A DNA stretch of 64,000 nt, from contig MU603962.1 in the NCBI GenBank assembly GCA_025201845.1, forward strand, positions 44,087 to 108,086, in the 5' to 3' direction. Shown here in pieces: positions 10,989-21,868 of this stretch (its first letter is position 1; each line of letters starts with the position of its first letter). A model generated the notes under the pieces. The model was given only the letters and a program-made list of their open reading frames with translations. It had not been told where the DNA came from and did no database searches. The translations under genes were made by a program, and so were the position numbers. The DNA is from Martensiomyces pterosporus (lineage: Eukaryota; Kickxellomycota; Kickxellomycetes; Kickxellales; Kickxellaceae).

Positions 10989-12704
10989 CTACTTCTCGCC
11001 GTACTTCTTCGCCGCATAGTGGATAATGGCGGGCGACACGTATCCAGGGATCCGGTTAAACCCGTCAATGATCTCGTGGACCTGCGAATGAAGCTGGGCG
11101 GCATAGGTGGCATTGAGGTTGTTGCGTTGGTACCACCAGTCCGGCAGCGCAGCAACGTAGGGGATGCGGCGCTCCTGTTCGGAGAGCTTCGAGAGATCAA
11201 CCTTTGGCAGCTTGAGCAGGTCAAACACGTCGTTTGTGACGTTTTCAGCAATGCTGCCGACCGCCTTGAGCGTCTCGCCCAGACCCTTGGGGAGCACAGC
11301 AACCACGTTGCCCAGCCCTTGGAGGAGATGGCCAACAAGCCCATCCTTGCCCAAAAGCCCACCAGCAAGTGTAGTGAGGATGTCGTCAAGACCAAGCCCC
11401 TTCTCCTCCTTGTTTTCGCGCAGCGCAAGGCTAATGCGGCGACGGAGGAGGCGGTTGTTGCGGTTGAGGGACGCCGAGCCCAGATCAAGACCGCGGTTTG
11501 GAGTCAGCCCGTTGAGGAGGGTGTTCTGCAGAAAGTCAACCTGCTGGCGGTGCAGCGCTTGCGAGGCTCCCGCCTTAGCATCGCCGTTGCCCGAAAGCCG
11601 CGACACCTGGGTGGTGAGGTCGTTCAGCGATGCCGCCGACTCGGGCGAAGGGGTGCCGTTTCCTGCGGCATTAGCAGCCGAGGCAATGGAGCCTGGTGGA
11701 TGCGGGCTCTCGTCATGTGCAGCGCGGCCTGCTGGAGGCGCAGGTCCAGGGCCAGGACCGGCAGAGGAAGAACGAGGAGGAGGGCCAGCATCAGGGTCGC
11801 CATTCTTCAGTGCTGCTTGGCGGTTAACTTCCTGCATCAGCCTCTTTGTCGCAGCGTGCGAGCCCGAGTCAACATAGACGTAGCAAAGGCCGCTGCGGGG
11901 ATCAAGAACATCCCTCACGCGCACACTGGGGTACCCAGGAAGAGACTCATCGGAAGACACCGGAGGGTCGTCGTAGTTGACGTTGTCGTATAGCTGGAAG
12001 CGCGTGTTGGGCTCCATCAGCTGCCAGTCGTACCACAGCTTGTCGACCATGCCGTGGTGCAAGAAGAAGAAGGGGTCGTTCGGAGCAAACATGGTCGACA
12101 TGTCGCCCGAGATGCCGAGGTGCACGGCTCCATGGCAGCCATTCTCAATGCCGCTAGAAAGCGCGCCATACTGCGTGCACGTCTGCTGCATACTAAGCAG
12201 GGCCTCTGGTGGCCAGAATGGCGAGATGCCGTCGCCCTGGTTGAACTCCCGGGCCAGGCAGTGCGGGCTGTCCACCTTCATCTGCCAGTTGGCAAACGGG
12301 CCGCTTTGAACGCAGTTCCGGGCGCCCGACCCATTGCCACCGCAGTATGCGTCAGTAAACAGCTCGCTGGTGGCGGGCTGGGTGGCGTCTAGCGACCAGT
12401 CCCAGTACGGAACCGGCACACCGGGCTCGGCCTTGTTGAGGGCCTGTGCAAAATCGTATACAAAGTAGCGGTGGAATGCAAGGAACCTGGGGTGGCCGTG
12501 GATCGTGTCTGCATTGTCGACATGGAGCCTTGACAGCCTGTCCAGCTCGCCGTTGCTCCTTATTTTCGCCAGAGCCCTGAAGAACCAAGCACGGTCCTCG
12601 GGCGACAGCGAGCGGATCTCCGGACGGGGAACTGGGTTCGCGCACTGGGTGCTTGCGAGACGCGCAAGACACGCAACGGCCCATATAAAGTAAAGCTTGA
12701 CCAT
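10989..12704 (-). CDS. Secreted tyrosinase with long C-terminal extension (paralogue 1)
   Basis: The protein has 571 residues. It begins with a hydrophobic signal peptide (MVKLYFIWAVACLARLASTQ; ATG 12704, the only ATG before the domain). The type-3 copper centre is complete: CuA His61, His69 and His78 (TIHGHPRFLAFHR), then PYWDW, and CuB His191 and His195 plus the HH pair at 216-217 (DPFFFLHHGMVDKLWYDWQ). The residue two before His69 is Thr, so the Cys-x-His thioether link of Neurospora and Agaricus tyrosinases is absent. After the catalytic domain (to about 280) comes a Pro/Gly/Ser-rich linker and a further 200-residue region with RNNRLLRRRISLALR and a Gly-Leu-rich amphipathic stretch of unknown role, perhaps an autoinhibitory or anchoring tail. 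It likely oxidises phenols or catechols outside the cell. It is 3' to 3' with HAS1. Confidence 0.92.
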   Translation of the reverse strand: MVKLYFIWAVACLARLASTQCANPVPRPEIRSLSPEDRAWFFRALAKIRSNGELDRLSRLHVDNADTIHGHPRFLAFHRYFVYDFAQALNKAEPGVPVPYWDWSLDATQPATSELFTDAYCGGNGSGARNCVQSGPFANWQMKVDSPHCLAREFNQGDGISPFWPPEALLSMQQTCTQYGALSSGIENGCHGAVHLGISGDMSTMFAPNDPFFFLHHGMVDKLWYDWQLMEPNTRFQLYDNVNYDDPPVSSDESLPGYPSVRVRDVLDPRSGLCYVYVDSGSHAATKRLMQEVNRQAALKNGDPDAGPPPRSSSAGPGPGPAPPAGRAAHDESPHPPGSIASAANAAGNGTPSPESAASLNDLTTQVSRLSGNGDAKAGASQALHRQQVDFLQNTLLNGLTPNRGLDLGSASLNRNNRLLRRRISLALRENKEEKGLGLDDILTTLAGGLLGKDGLVGHLLQGLGNVVAVLPKGLGETLKAVGSIAENVTNDVFDLLKLPKVDLSKLSEQERRIPYVAALPDWWYQRNNLNATYAAQLHSQVHEIIDGFNRIPGYVSPAIIHYAAKKYGEK

Positions 12705-14509
12705 TCTAGAAAACAAAACAAAAGTGAGAGACAGAGATGTAGGTTGAGGGAAAGCTAGGTGAGGTTACTGACCAACGCTCTCTGCGACCAGCGGAGATTG
12801 GATTGGCAAAGAAAAATAAAATAAACAGAAATGTTGATATAAAGAAACGAAAAGTCCAGCTTGGATGAAGGGGTAAGAGTGGAACCGAGAACCAGTGTCA
12901 AGAAGAGGGAGGGAGAGGAGAGGCCCCAGGACGTTTATAGGAAGCGAGTGTAGAGAAGTGATACGAAAAGGGGGGAGAGCGGGATGTCTGGCGCCTGGCG
13001 TGCTGGTAGCGGATGGCGTTGAGAGGCCGAATATCCCAACAACAATATCGTATACAATCAAAACAAAGGACGAATATTGTCTACAAGAGACAAGGGATAA
13101 AGATGGAATGTGCGACTGAGGGAGGGAGGGAAGAAGAATCGTGAGGTGTATAGGAATGGAATGTGATATCTGAGCAGCCGCAGGAGTGCCGGCAAGAAAC
13201 TGTGAGAAAGCTCTGTTAATATAGCGAGTGAGTAGAGAGGGAAGGGTGATTGAGAGCGGTGGGTGTAGTGCCGTATTGCCAGATGAGCCGGACGACCTAC
13301 CGCATCCAAAAGCTCCAGTTGCGTGTGTGGCAGGGGAGGGGTGTAGCGGGGAAGATAGAGGACAGACGTAGAGGAATGCGTGGGGATTGGACAAGCGTAG
13401 CGTGGGCGGAGAGGCAGGAGGCTGAGTAAACGAGGGAGAGGTGCTGATGCAAAAGGACGGGCTTAGATGGAAGGCGGGTAGTAGTGGTGGTAGTAATAAA
13501 CTGAAGAGGCCAACAGAGGGCAATGAAATCGTCTACGGCCTCTGGTGGCAGTTCTCTTGCGATGGGCTCGTTAATAAAGCATTCTCGCAATCTTGCCGGG
13601 CGACAGTAAACACCGTCCCTCACTCTTTCTCTCCAGCTCCCTCATACGCACCCCATCCCCTTGCCTGTGGTTGTGCCGTCTCTCATAGTGCTTTGTCTCT
13701 TCAATTTCCCTCTGCCAAATGCAGCGGCCTTGTGGTTGTTTCCCTTGTGTTGGAGTATTTACAGTGCAGCAACAGCCGTTTCTGCCGCCTCTACAGCAGC
13801 ATCTTAACGCCACTGCCTCAGTCCGATTGCCTTGTACAAAGCAGGCTGTGTTTCAAGCTGCACTCCCCCGTTTCATCCTTGTAGCCTGCCTCTCTTTAGT
13901 GCTCTGGCCATGCGATGCATCTGCTGTGCCACATTCTTTCTCCCAGAATTAATTTCAGCTACATGTTCTGCTTTCTGTCGCTAGCAGCCACTGCCCCATT
14001 TTGGCTTCTATAAATAGTTTTGCATGTTTTTATTTCATGAGGAATCTACTGTGACAGCCTCCACATTGGCGCCTTGCGCGGGCCCTCAGCATCAGAAGCA
14101 GGCGCTGGCGCTTAGGACCACCAAGTGTCATCGTGGCTACAGCGAAGTCCTAGAGCCTGCTTCTGGGTGCGCCTGGGGGCTACGTCAGCAGCAGCGTAGC
14201 ACTAGCCGGCAGTAGCATGTCCTGGTAACCAGCCGGCGATATTGCGCGTGACATTCAGGATATGTTGCAAATCACGCTTTGTGCAACCACAGACATGTGC
14301 AGGAATTAATTTCCAAGAAATGCAAGCCATCCAGGATTAATGGAAGAAGCGGTTATATTTCGCAGGGAAGTTGTGTCGATAAACTACATATATGTACACA
14401 GTTATGGAAAGGAGTAGGAGGCGTGGAGGCGGGGAAGGGTGTACGGAGTATTCTATGTGCAAAAGCGTAGAAAGAACGAGGGTGCTGTGCTGCAGCCTCA
14501 GCTGCTGGC
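12705..14509. other. Intergenic region, purine-rich, no supported gene
   Basis: Between about 12720 and 13500 the plus strand is strongly purine-rich, so a 252-codon frame on the minus strand here is a low-complexity Ser/Pro/Leu string and not a credible protein. The pyrimidine-rich strand reads toward tyrosinase 1 and probably serves as its leader or promoter. Bases 13600-14500 show nothing recognisable. Confidence 0.55.
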
Positions 14510-15489
14510 TCAGTTTGCTGTGCGTCGGTACCTCCTGAAGATATCCCGGACAAGCTCTGGCCTGTCTCGCTGAAAGTTTGCGTGCCTGAAACGACACCAG
14601 AGCACCCCTGCGCGGTCGGGAATGCGGCGACGGGAGTCTGTCAGACGCGTAAACCCGTAGTCCTAAAAACCAAAATGCATACAAACACCCAGGAAAGCCG
14701 TATCAGTGACAATAGCTCTCTTGCCGCTGCACTGCCTGGCGCCTGAAGCATGCTTACTTTGACACAGTTCTATGGCGACACACTTACGTGGAAGTTCTTG
14801 TTCACAGACTCCTTCTGTCTAGCTGACAGCCCGAACTGGTTGAGGCACTCTAGCAGCCGGTCCCAGTTGCAAAACTGGAACTCGGTTCCGTCGTCGTTCC
14901 ACTGAATCCACGATCTGTTTTCAGGATTCTCGAGTATCCTACACGCCACAAGCCGTGCCAAACTTGTTTAAAGCGGTGCAGCGTGGTTTTTGGCAAGGAA
15001 GCAGCAGCACTTGTGAAGGGCAGGAGGAATAACGCAAGCTCCAACTCACCTATGCACTGCATATGGGAATGCAACGGCACTTGACGACGCTATTGACTGC
15101 GAGGCTGCAAACGACGGATGCGTGCTTGACGGAAGTGTGCTTGACTGGCGAGAGAGCAGCTCGTGACGTCTGCGCTTGTTTCCAGAGTGCTCGCCAGGAG
15201 AGGTGGACACTAAATGCCCGCTCTCGTCCACTTCCCACTGCAGGCTCTCGAGAAAGAGGCCCAGCGTTTCGTCGTCGTCCTTGCCGTCGTCATCGGCTCG
15301 TTTGCCGGGAGTATGGCTGCTGCAACGTGGGGGCACGTTGTGTGAGTTTACAATCATGCGCAACGACTCTGGTAGTCCCCGCCAGTAATCGAAGAACGCA
15401 GGATCCTCCACTCCGCGCTCCCTGCTCTGCTTCCTGGAGCCTAGCTGCGGGGTGCGGCTTGTGTCTGGAGAGCCCACAAACGAGTCCAT
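14510..15489 (-). CDS. HSF-type DNA-binding domain protein, three exons
   Basis: The frames were assembled by splice sites: exon 1 15489..15050, exon 2 14938..14788, exon 3 14662..14510. Introns of 111 and 125 bp have GTGAGT/TAG and GTAAGT/TAG borders. The joined protein (247 residues from ATG 15489) ends in an HSF-type winged helix built from three exons: FPYAVHRILENPENRSWIQW, then FQFCNWDRLLECLNQFGL and SVNKNFHDYGFTRLTD, then LWCRFRHANFQRDRPELV, and finishes RYRRTAN. The domain is C-terminal, with no coiled-coil trimerisation region after it, unlike classical HSF1. The first part is Ser/Arg-rich. The exon 1 frame stays open upstream to about 15687 without an ATG, and CTCTTTCAG|G at about 15642 could be an acceptor, so a further 5' exon is possible. 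It resembles the factor at 37791-39302 and is probably a nuclear transcription factor. Confidence 0.85.
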
Positions 15490-17768
15490 CCTGCCCCTCG
15501 TTGTGGGCTGCCGCGCTCTGTATGTGGGGAACGGCTGGGCAGCGCGTTGCAAAAGAGGTGTAGCGTGTGGTGCGTGTTTGTATGAAGGACGGTGCGGAGA
15601 AGCAAAAGGGGACACAGATGCCTGACTTGCGTGCTCCGCTTCTTGCCTGAAAGAGCGGGTGGGTGGGTGTTGGCCAAAAAGAGACAAGCAAACGAATCAA
15701 AGACTATCGTCAAGCGTGTCTGGCTGGGGAGAATGTGACAAGAGAGGCGTACGAAATGGCTGGAGCACTGTTTATAGAGAGGGTCCGTCTTGCTTCCTTT
15801 AGAAGGAAAACAGGAGCGAGAAGGCGCAATTCCTGGCTTATTTATATGTCGGAATCCCATGAAAGTCGGGTGGCAGATGGGTGGGGGTTGAGATTGTTGG
15901 CGGAGCAGATCTGGCAGCAGGATGAGCCGTATCGTTTCAAGAACATATCAGCAATTTTGCTCATGAATATTGCGCTGCACTTGGCAAGGCATCTTATCAG
16001 AAACGCTCCTGCGTCTGCCGGGTGGAAGCAACCACCCGTGTGTTGGGTATGTGGTGCGATGCGTCCTGCCTGTTGTGTTCATTCGAAGGCGTTTGCGCAG
16101 CTGACGCCATTATGAGTTCTCTTCGCTGCTTGCCTTCAAGTGCTTGCTCACACAACCCCGTGCTCTGTCGCAGCAGCGTTTCAGGAATTGGAGTTGAAAA
16201 CGGCAAGAAGAACTTGTGTTTATTGTTCGCCAGCGACAAGGGCAATGGGGTTGTGTTTCTGGTATTCCACGTAAAGCAGCATAAAATATTCAAGCAAAAT
16301 GCATGCGTGATGTGCAGCCTGGCGTTTGGGTGTGGTTGGCGCTACGTGCTTCTGCCTGCTGGTGCCTCATGCGCCCATGCTAATTGTTCACGCCCACTAC
16401 AATCCTTACCGACCATGGATATAATGTGTACTTTTCCTTTTCTGCTCGCTTGGCCGGCTCGGTGCAAGGAGCGAAGAGAGGGTGCGTGTTGTGTGAAGGA
16501 TCAGCATTGCTTCAAAGTGAGCGAGCAGCAAAAGCTGAAACCCGTGCAGAAGCAGACAATGTAGCATGCATGCATAATCTCTATGCCCAACAGCACCAAA
16601 CTTTGGAGGTGCGCCTGAAATGGCAGCAGCTCCAAACATTGGAATTGTGGCGAAGCAAAAGCGGCCTGCTGCTCACTCCAATGCACCGCCCACTTCGCTA
16701 CCCTCTCCCCCATCCCTCCGCAGATGGCTGGCCGTCGTGATGAGTGTTGCTATTACTGTCCTCATTCTCATAAAGCCGAGTGGATATGGCGATGCATTAG
16801 AGCACCACAACAATAAGCGTGTGGCGAAACCATTCGCAGAGCAGAGAATATGTTGCACCAATGCATTTCTTGGGGCGCGGTGGAGATAAGCTTGTTCCTC
16901 TGTTTTTTCCGGCTGTTGACATAATATGTTCCAGCCAGAAAATAGACTGCGCTGCCTATATTGGCGGTTATTCGGCTGATTCATTGCCAGTAACTGAGGA
17001 GTGGAAATCTGCACCTGGGAAATATTTGTGATATCCACCGCGGATGTCGGCCTGGGAACCCACGAGTCCAAAGCACCAAAGTAGTAGCTGTCGGAGGGCT
17101 AGTGATGTTTGCTTTGCTGATTCCAGCTAAGATGCTGCTGCCTGCCTTGGCCGCCACATGCCGCAGTAGAACTAAAACCAACATGTAGAGCTGTGTCTAT
17201 GCTAATCGCATAATTTGCGTGAACCCAAAGACCGGGTTAGCGATCGGAGCTGTGCGAGCAGTGCCACTATCGCCCGTGATCTCGAAGCATTGTGCTGCAC
17301 ACCACGACACAGCAAAGCAGCATATAGCGGCTACTTCAAAGCACGCAAGGATGCAGAATTGAGGTCGTGGCAGACCATGCTGCAGCAGCGTTCGGGAAGA
17401 TCCTTTGTGGAAATGCTGATGGGTGCCAGCTGCATCAGACACCAGCTGGCAGCCGACGTCACCACCAACCACTTCGAGCAGGCACCGAGCAACAGCGACG
17501 GGGCTCTAGGGACCTCTCCAGAGGAATGCAGAGCATGCTCCCAGGACTCTCCTTCGCAGAGAATCTCCTCAGATGCGCGATCCGCTCCTGTGCAAAAAGA
17601 GAGACTGCTGGGCCAGGTGGCATCAGGATCGAGATAGCCAAGCAAAATGAGACATACGAATCAATATTGCAGTTAAACCCCGCATGTCAAAATGGCTATG
17701 TTGCCGTCTTAGGCATCCATGCCTGGACCGCGCGAGAGCAAAACCAAGACGTTAACATGCTGCCCACA
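15490..17768. other. Intergenic region, no supported gene
   Basis: About 2.3 kb hold only short frames without family motifs. The part next to the HSF-type gene may contain its 5' exon or leader (see that entry). I found no tRNA, repeat array or mobile element in it. Confidence 0.5.
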
Positions 17769-19460
17769 TCACCAACCAAAAAGAATGTCTATGGCAGTCT
17801 GAATTATTCCGTTTCTAGCCTTTGGCGCAGTTGGTGGTGCCAACACCACCGAGCTTCCGGTGCGGGTTCCTCCTGCTGTGGCTGTTGCGGAGTCCCGTGA
17901 ATCCACGCGGCCTGGCTGCTGCTGCTTGAATGGGGATCCGCCTACACCACCGCCCATCCCGCGCACCCTATCTACCCGGCTGCCTCTTCCAGGTGACTGA
18001 GACGGCGCAGTAGCTGGTCTCTGCAGCTTTGCCCTTGGTGACTGGGCATAGATGCTTTGAGCCAAGGTAGCCGATTTGTTACTGGGAGGCGCAGCAGACC
18101 GAGGCAGATTGCGGCCAGGGAACACTTGGTTGAACAGCAAGGCGACGCAGTCCTCAGTAGCCCAGTCAATCGAGACCACCATGCGGTCACCCATGAGGAT
18201 GCGCCCGCCACTGCCTCCTTGAGCGATCGCTCGTTGCGCCTGCCAAGGCTCCGAGTACAATAGAGCCAGGCTGTTGCTTCCAGAAGGCACTACAGCAAAC
18301 GCAAGAATATCGCCGAATCCTCTGAAGTAGTTGAGCACGCCGGACTCAGTCTCTGGTAAAAGACCATAGACTACAATCGACCGGATCTTGACATCGCTGT
18401 AATCCTGCTCATCCTCGGCGCTGCTGCCGTCGTCGCGCTCATTGCTCTGCTCAAAGGCACCAGTGAAGTCACGGGGGCTGCTCAGCTGCGCAGCAAACGC
18501 ATCCATGTCCACTGTCGGTGCCTGGGCATCGCGGCTGTTGCCAGCAGAAAACACATCCGTGTGGTCCATATCCATATCGTCAAGCGTCATAATCGGCGGT
18601 GCATCATCCAGCGAGGATGCTAAACCGGGTCTCTGAGTGGCTGCTTTTGCGCCTGCAGCGGATCCATAGGCAGTGGACAGCATATCATTGGACCCAAAGC
18701 CGCTCAGCCTACGCGATGCACGCTGTGTGATTGCAGGCGGTGTCACAGGCTGCACCTGCGCTGCTGTAGTACCAGCGCCAAACCCAAACATCGACATCTG
18801 AGTGCTCGTGGTTGAGGCAATGCCAGTGTCAGCCTGGAACGCAGAGCTGCGGCCAGGCGACTTTGACAGCTGCATCGATCCGAGTAAAAACGACGGGAGC
18901 TTTTTTGTCATCTGGCGCGGCGAAGCTGGCCGCGGGGCAGGCGACTTTGGGCGTGCAAACGGCGACGGCGCGCTAAAATCGCCTGGAACAGGGTTGCCCA
19001 AACCGTTTCTCCCTCTATCGCTCTCGGACACCAAAGTATTCGTGGGCCACCCGCCAACGCCTCTCGGAAAGTCGTAGTCACTGTCATTGGCGCTGCTTGT
19101 CAGGGGCGTGTGCGTGCGGTCGACACCACCTCCCAGCCCACTAGCGCCTGCCAGACTGGACTGGTGCAAGCCAGCTCTGCTTCCACGCGACAATGTGCTG
19201 GTGGAGCCCATGGTCGTGTTGCGCCGCGAGAGCGTGCGCGAGCCTCCAGGCGAGACGCCGCGCTCCAGACGAGGAGTGAATGGGTTGACGTTTGACTCGG
19301 CCTCAAAGTGCGCGCTATTCCGCAGGGCCGTGCGGAATGGGGAATTCGCCACGGCTCCGCCCGGTCTCGTTGGTGTCAGGAAGTCGCCTCCTCCGCGCGT
19401 GCTGGGCGGCGGCGGGAACCGTACCCGGTTGCCAACTGGCTGTGTAGGAGCACACGACAT
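17769..19460 (-). CDS. NUP53: Nucleoporin Nup53/Nup35 family (MPPN RRM-like domain)
   Basis: The protein has 563 residues with ATG at 19460. The N-terminal two thirds are disordered, Ser/Pro/Gly-rich, with scattered FG-type pairs (GFGAG, SGFGSND). Residues about 355-440 form the non-canonical RRM of the MPPN family: KIRSIVVYGLLPETESGVLNY, GDILAFAVVPSGSN and MVVSIDWATEDC. The extreme C-terminus (GIIQTAIDILFGW) fits the short amphipathic helix by which Nup53/Nup35 binds the nuclear envelope membrane. In the nuclear pore these proteins join inner-ring components (Nup170/Nup155, Nic96/Nup93) and act in pore assembly. It sits between tyrosinase genes without any evident functional link. It is a single exon. 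Confidence 0.88.
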   Translation of the reverse strand: MSCAPTQPVGNRVRFPPPPSTRGGGDFLTPTRPGGAVANSPFRTALRNSAHFEAESNVNPFTPRLERGVSPGGSRTLSRRNTTMGSTSTLSRGSRAGLHQSSLAGASGLGGGVDRTHTPLTSSANDSDYDFPRGVGGWPTNTLVSESDRGRNGLGNPVPGDFSAPSPFARPKSPAPRPASPRQMTKKLPSFLLGSMQLSKSPGRSSAFQADTGIASTTSTQMSMFGFGAGTTAAQVQPVTPPAITQRASRRLSGFGSNDMLSTAYGSAAGAKAATQRPGLASSLDDAPPIMTLDDMDMDHTDVFSAGNSRDAQAPTVDMDAFAAQLSSPRDFTGAFEQSNERDDGSSAEDEQDYSDVKIRSIVVYGLLPETESGVLNYFRGFGDILAFAVVPSGSNSLALLYSEPWQAQRAIAQGGSGGRILMGDRMVVSIDWATEDCVALLFNQVFPGRNLPRSAAPPSNKSATLAQSIYAQSPRAKLQRPATAPSQSPGRGSRVDRVRGMGGGVGGSPFKQQQPGRVDSRDSATATAGGTRTGSSVVLAPPTAPKARNGIIQTAIDILFGW

Positions 19461-19760
19461 TGATGTTTAAAAGGGCGTAATGTGGTCAAATTTGCAGCAC
19501 TGAAAGGCAGAGCTGTCCCACACGCAAGAAAAGCAGCGATTCTGCTGGCACCGCCAAGGTAAAATAAAATAATATATAGGAGTAAATGCAAGGCGAAGCG
19601 AAAAGGAAAAAGAGCTGGCGGCTGCAGACGGAACGAAGCTGTTTATTATTTGTTATTTGTTGTTTAGTTAAGCAGAGGAGAAAAGCGTCCTAGAGAAAGC
19701 AGCAAAGAGAAAGCAGCAAAGAGAAAGCGGGCAAAAACAAGCCAAATCGCGTAATTCCAT

Positions 19761-20990
19761 CTACCAAGTGTTCGCTGATCTGCGCTCAGCGTTTATCTGT
19801 GCAACCACCCTGTTGACCAGCTCCTGCATGCGAGCAGCCTCCTCGTGGTCCATGTGCCTGTTCTCCAGCCAGCGCCTCTCGATGGGCTGAGGAGGCTCGT
19901 AGTCCTCGTCGCTCTCGCCGTCCTGCTGCTTGGCGTTGAGCTCATTCTCGGACTCGCCGTCTTCGGGCTCTGGGGACAGCGACGGCGAGGACTCTGCTGC
20001 TTCAGAAACTGCTGCTTCAGAGACTGCTGCTACCGAGAACGAGGCAGCTGCTGTTTCGGAGGTCATGTTGACCACAGCATTGAATGCAAGCACACCCCGC
20101 CGAAGAGTAACGGCGGGCGGCGGAAGGTCGTCGTAGATGTAGCAGTAGCCAGGAGCCGTGGTAACCAGCGCAGTTTCAATTTCTTCGCCATAGAACGGCA
20201 TCAGCGAGCGCCCAGTAAGTGGGTGGCGTGCATTGTCAAACCCGTCAACAGTATGGTATCTGGCAGGGTCTCGGAGCTGCCACTCGGCCCAGATCTTGTC
20301 AATCATCGCATGGTGGAGGAAGAACAGGACATCTACTGGCGCCCACATGGTCTCAAAGTCGCCTCCAAGGCCCAAGTGCACGATGCCGTGTGCGCCATTT
20401 TCGATTCGGGAGCGGAACTGCGCATATGTCTTCGACGAGTTCATCACATCGCGCACCGCGCGCATCGGCCAGAACGACCCGGTGCTCGCGCCATACCGGT
20501 ACTTGCGGGTCAGGCAGTTCCTTGTCGGGTAATTGCGGCCCCAGCGAGCCTCAATGCCATCGACCACGCAGGTGTCTCCGGGCCGGCCGTTAGTGCCAAA
20601 GTACTCGCTGGACAGCACCGGGTCATTCAGCGGGTTCTGCCACGACTTGCCCCAGTTCCAGTAAGGCAGCACAATATCCGGGTCGATCTGCTGCATCAGG
20701 GATTCAAAGTGGCGAAGGAAGCGGCGGTGCCAGGCAAAGAAGTGCTCGTTGCCGTGGATCTGGTGCGAGATGTGGTCGTGCATGCTTCCGAATCCGTCCA
20801 TCCAGCCGCGGCGGTGCATCTCGCGCACAACACGGGCGAATCTGCGGAGCTCTGTCTGGGTGAGCGTTGTGATATCCCTGCGGATAGATTGCTGCGTGCA
20901 CGATTGCGCTAGCCGGGGCATCGGAAACACCGACCTGGCAACGGCGTTGCTGACAGCGATGATAATGATAATGCACAAGTATTTTAACAT
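19761..20990 (-). CDS. Secreted tyrosinase (paralogue 2)
   Basis: The protein has 409 residues from ATG 20990. The N-terminus MLKYLCIIIIIAVSNAVARS is a signal peptide. CuA ligands are His71, His79 and His88 (HQIHGNEHFFAWHRRFLRHFE), followed by LPYWNWG; CuB has His201 and His205 (GAHGIVHLGLGGDF) and the HH pair at 226-227 (FFLHHAMIDKIWAEWQ). The usual DP before the CuB helix is VDV here. The residue two before His79 is Gln, so no Cys-His thioether. The tail (about 310-409) holds an Ala/Ser/Glu repeat (SEAAVSEAAES) and a very acidic segment, unlike the tails of the other two. It is likely secreted and oxidises phenols or catechols. About 880 bp separate it from paralogue 3, on the same strand. 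Confidence 0.92.
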   Translation of the reverse strand: MLKYLCIIIIIAVSNAVARSVFPMPRLAQSCTQQSIRRDITTLTQTELRRFARVVREMHRRGWMDGFGSMHDHISHQIHGNEHFFAWHRRFLRHFESLMQQIDPDIVLPYWNWGKSWQNPLNDPVLSSEYFGTNGRPGDTCVVDGIEARWGRNYPTRNCLTRKYRYGASTGSFWPMRAVRDVMNSSKTYAQFRSRIENGAHGIVHLGLGGDFETMWAPVDVLFFLHHAMIDKIWAEWQLRDPARYHTVDGFDNARHPLTGRSLMPFYGEEIETALVTTAPGYCYIYDDLPPPAVTLRRGVLAFNAVVNMTSETAAASFSVAAVSEAAVSEAAESSPSLSPEPEDGESENELNAKQQDGESDEDYEPPQPIERRWLENRHMDHEEAARMQELVNRVVAQINAERRSANTW

Positions 20991-21868
20991 TTGGTGCCGT
21001 CTTTTGGGTGTGGCAAAATGCTGGCAAGAGCTATGTACGCAAGAGAAAAGGAAGAGGCAAGCAAGAGGCAGGCAGGTAGAGCTTGGAATGGCAGAGAAAA
21101 ATGCTCAAAGCCGAACCCGCTTCGGAGCGCGAGGTGCTGATGGAAGCGAAATAAATATTACATGTGAGGTTCCAGGGCGCCATAGACTCCAGTCTTAGCC
21201 CTTTTCCATGCACTCTCAAGACATGCGGGGCTGGGTGTTGTAGGTCTATGTGTGCAAAGACAAGTCCTGCGTGCTGATGGCAGCGAAAGCTGGAAAAGGC
21301 GGTAGTGAGCCACGCTCCTCAGGGATGAGTCTCAGCATGGCGGGCCAGTATTTTGAGTGTGCTTGTGCGGGGAAGCGAGAAATCCCTGTGTTGGAGCCAG
21401 GTGCAGCTGCAGGCGAAGACAGCACGCTGCACTCCATGTGTGCGGAGGCAGACAGGGGCGTGGTGTGAGGCCAGCCAGCGCAGCTGCGGGCCCTGCGCTC
21501 CAGCAAGCTACCGGGAATGGCATGCATTTGTGGACAGACCTGGACCATATGCTTAATACGCATCAGGGGGGATTTTGTGGCACGAGCAGCAAGATTACCT
21601 AGCCATTGCTTAATATTACAACGGAGTGAAGAGGATATTAATTGCCTCATACAAACACCCCGACACCTGCTGCCACCGCTGCTGCTGCTGCTGCCTACGC
21701 TTTCCTGCGCGCATTCCGTGGCTTGGAATGCATCGCTTTCCCGCGCAAACCGCACACTGCCAGCACGTGTTCATTAAATATGGAATTGGGACCAATATCA
21801 GGGTGGCATTAAAAAAAGCTTGGTGCGCGATCAACGTGAAGAACAAAGCAAAATTGACGAGGCGTGGT
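20991..21868. other. Intergenic region between tyrosinases 2 and 3
   Basis: This 878-bp stretch is the upstream region of tyrosinase 2 and the downstream region of tyrosinase 3. No coding feature or regulatory motif could be supported. Confidence 0.5.

Noticed and set aside
12705..12716. Upstream extension of tyrosinase 1 to 12716
   Set aside because: The apparent first codon is TTG. The ATG at 12704 begins a proper signal peptide. The same holds for tyrosinase 3 (23167 versus 23155) and SPT7 (32660 versus 32672).
12765..13523. 252-codon minus-strand frame upstream of tyrosinase 1
   Set aside because: A Ser/Pro/Leu low-complexity product of a pyrimidine-rich stretch; no motif or plausible start context.
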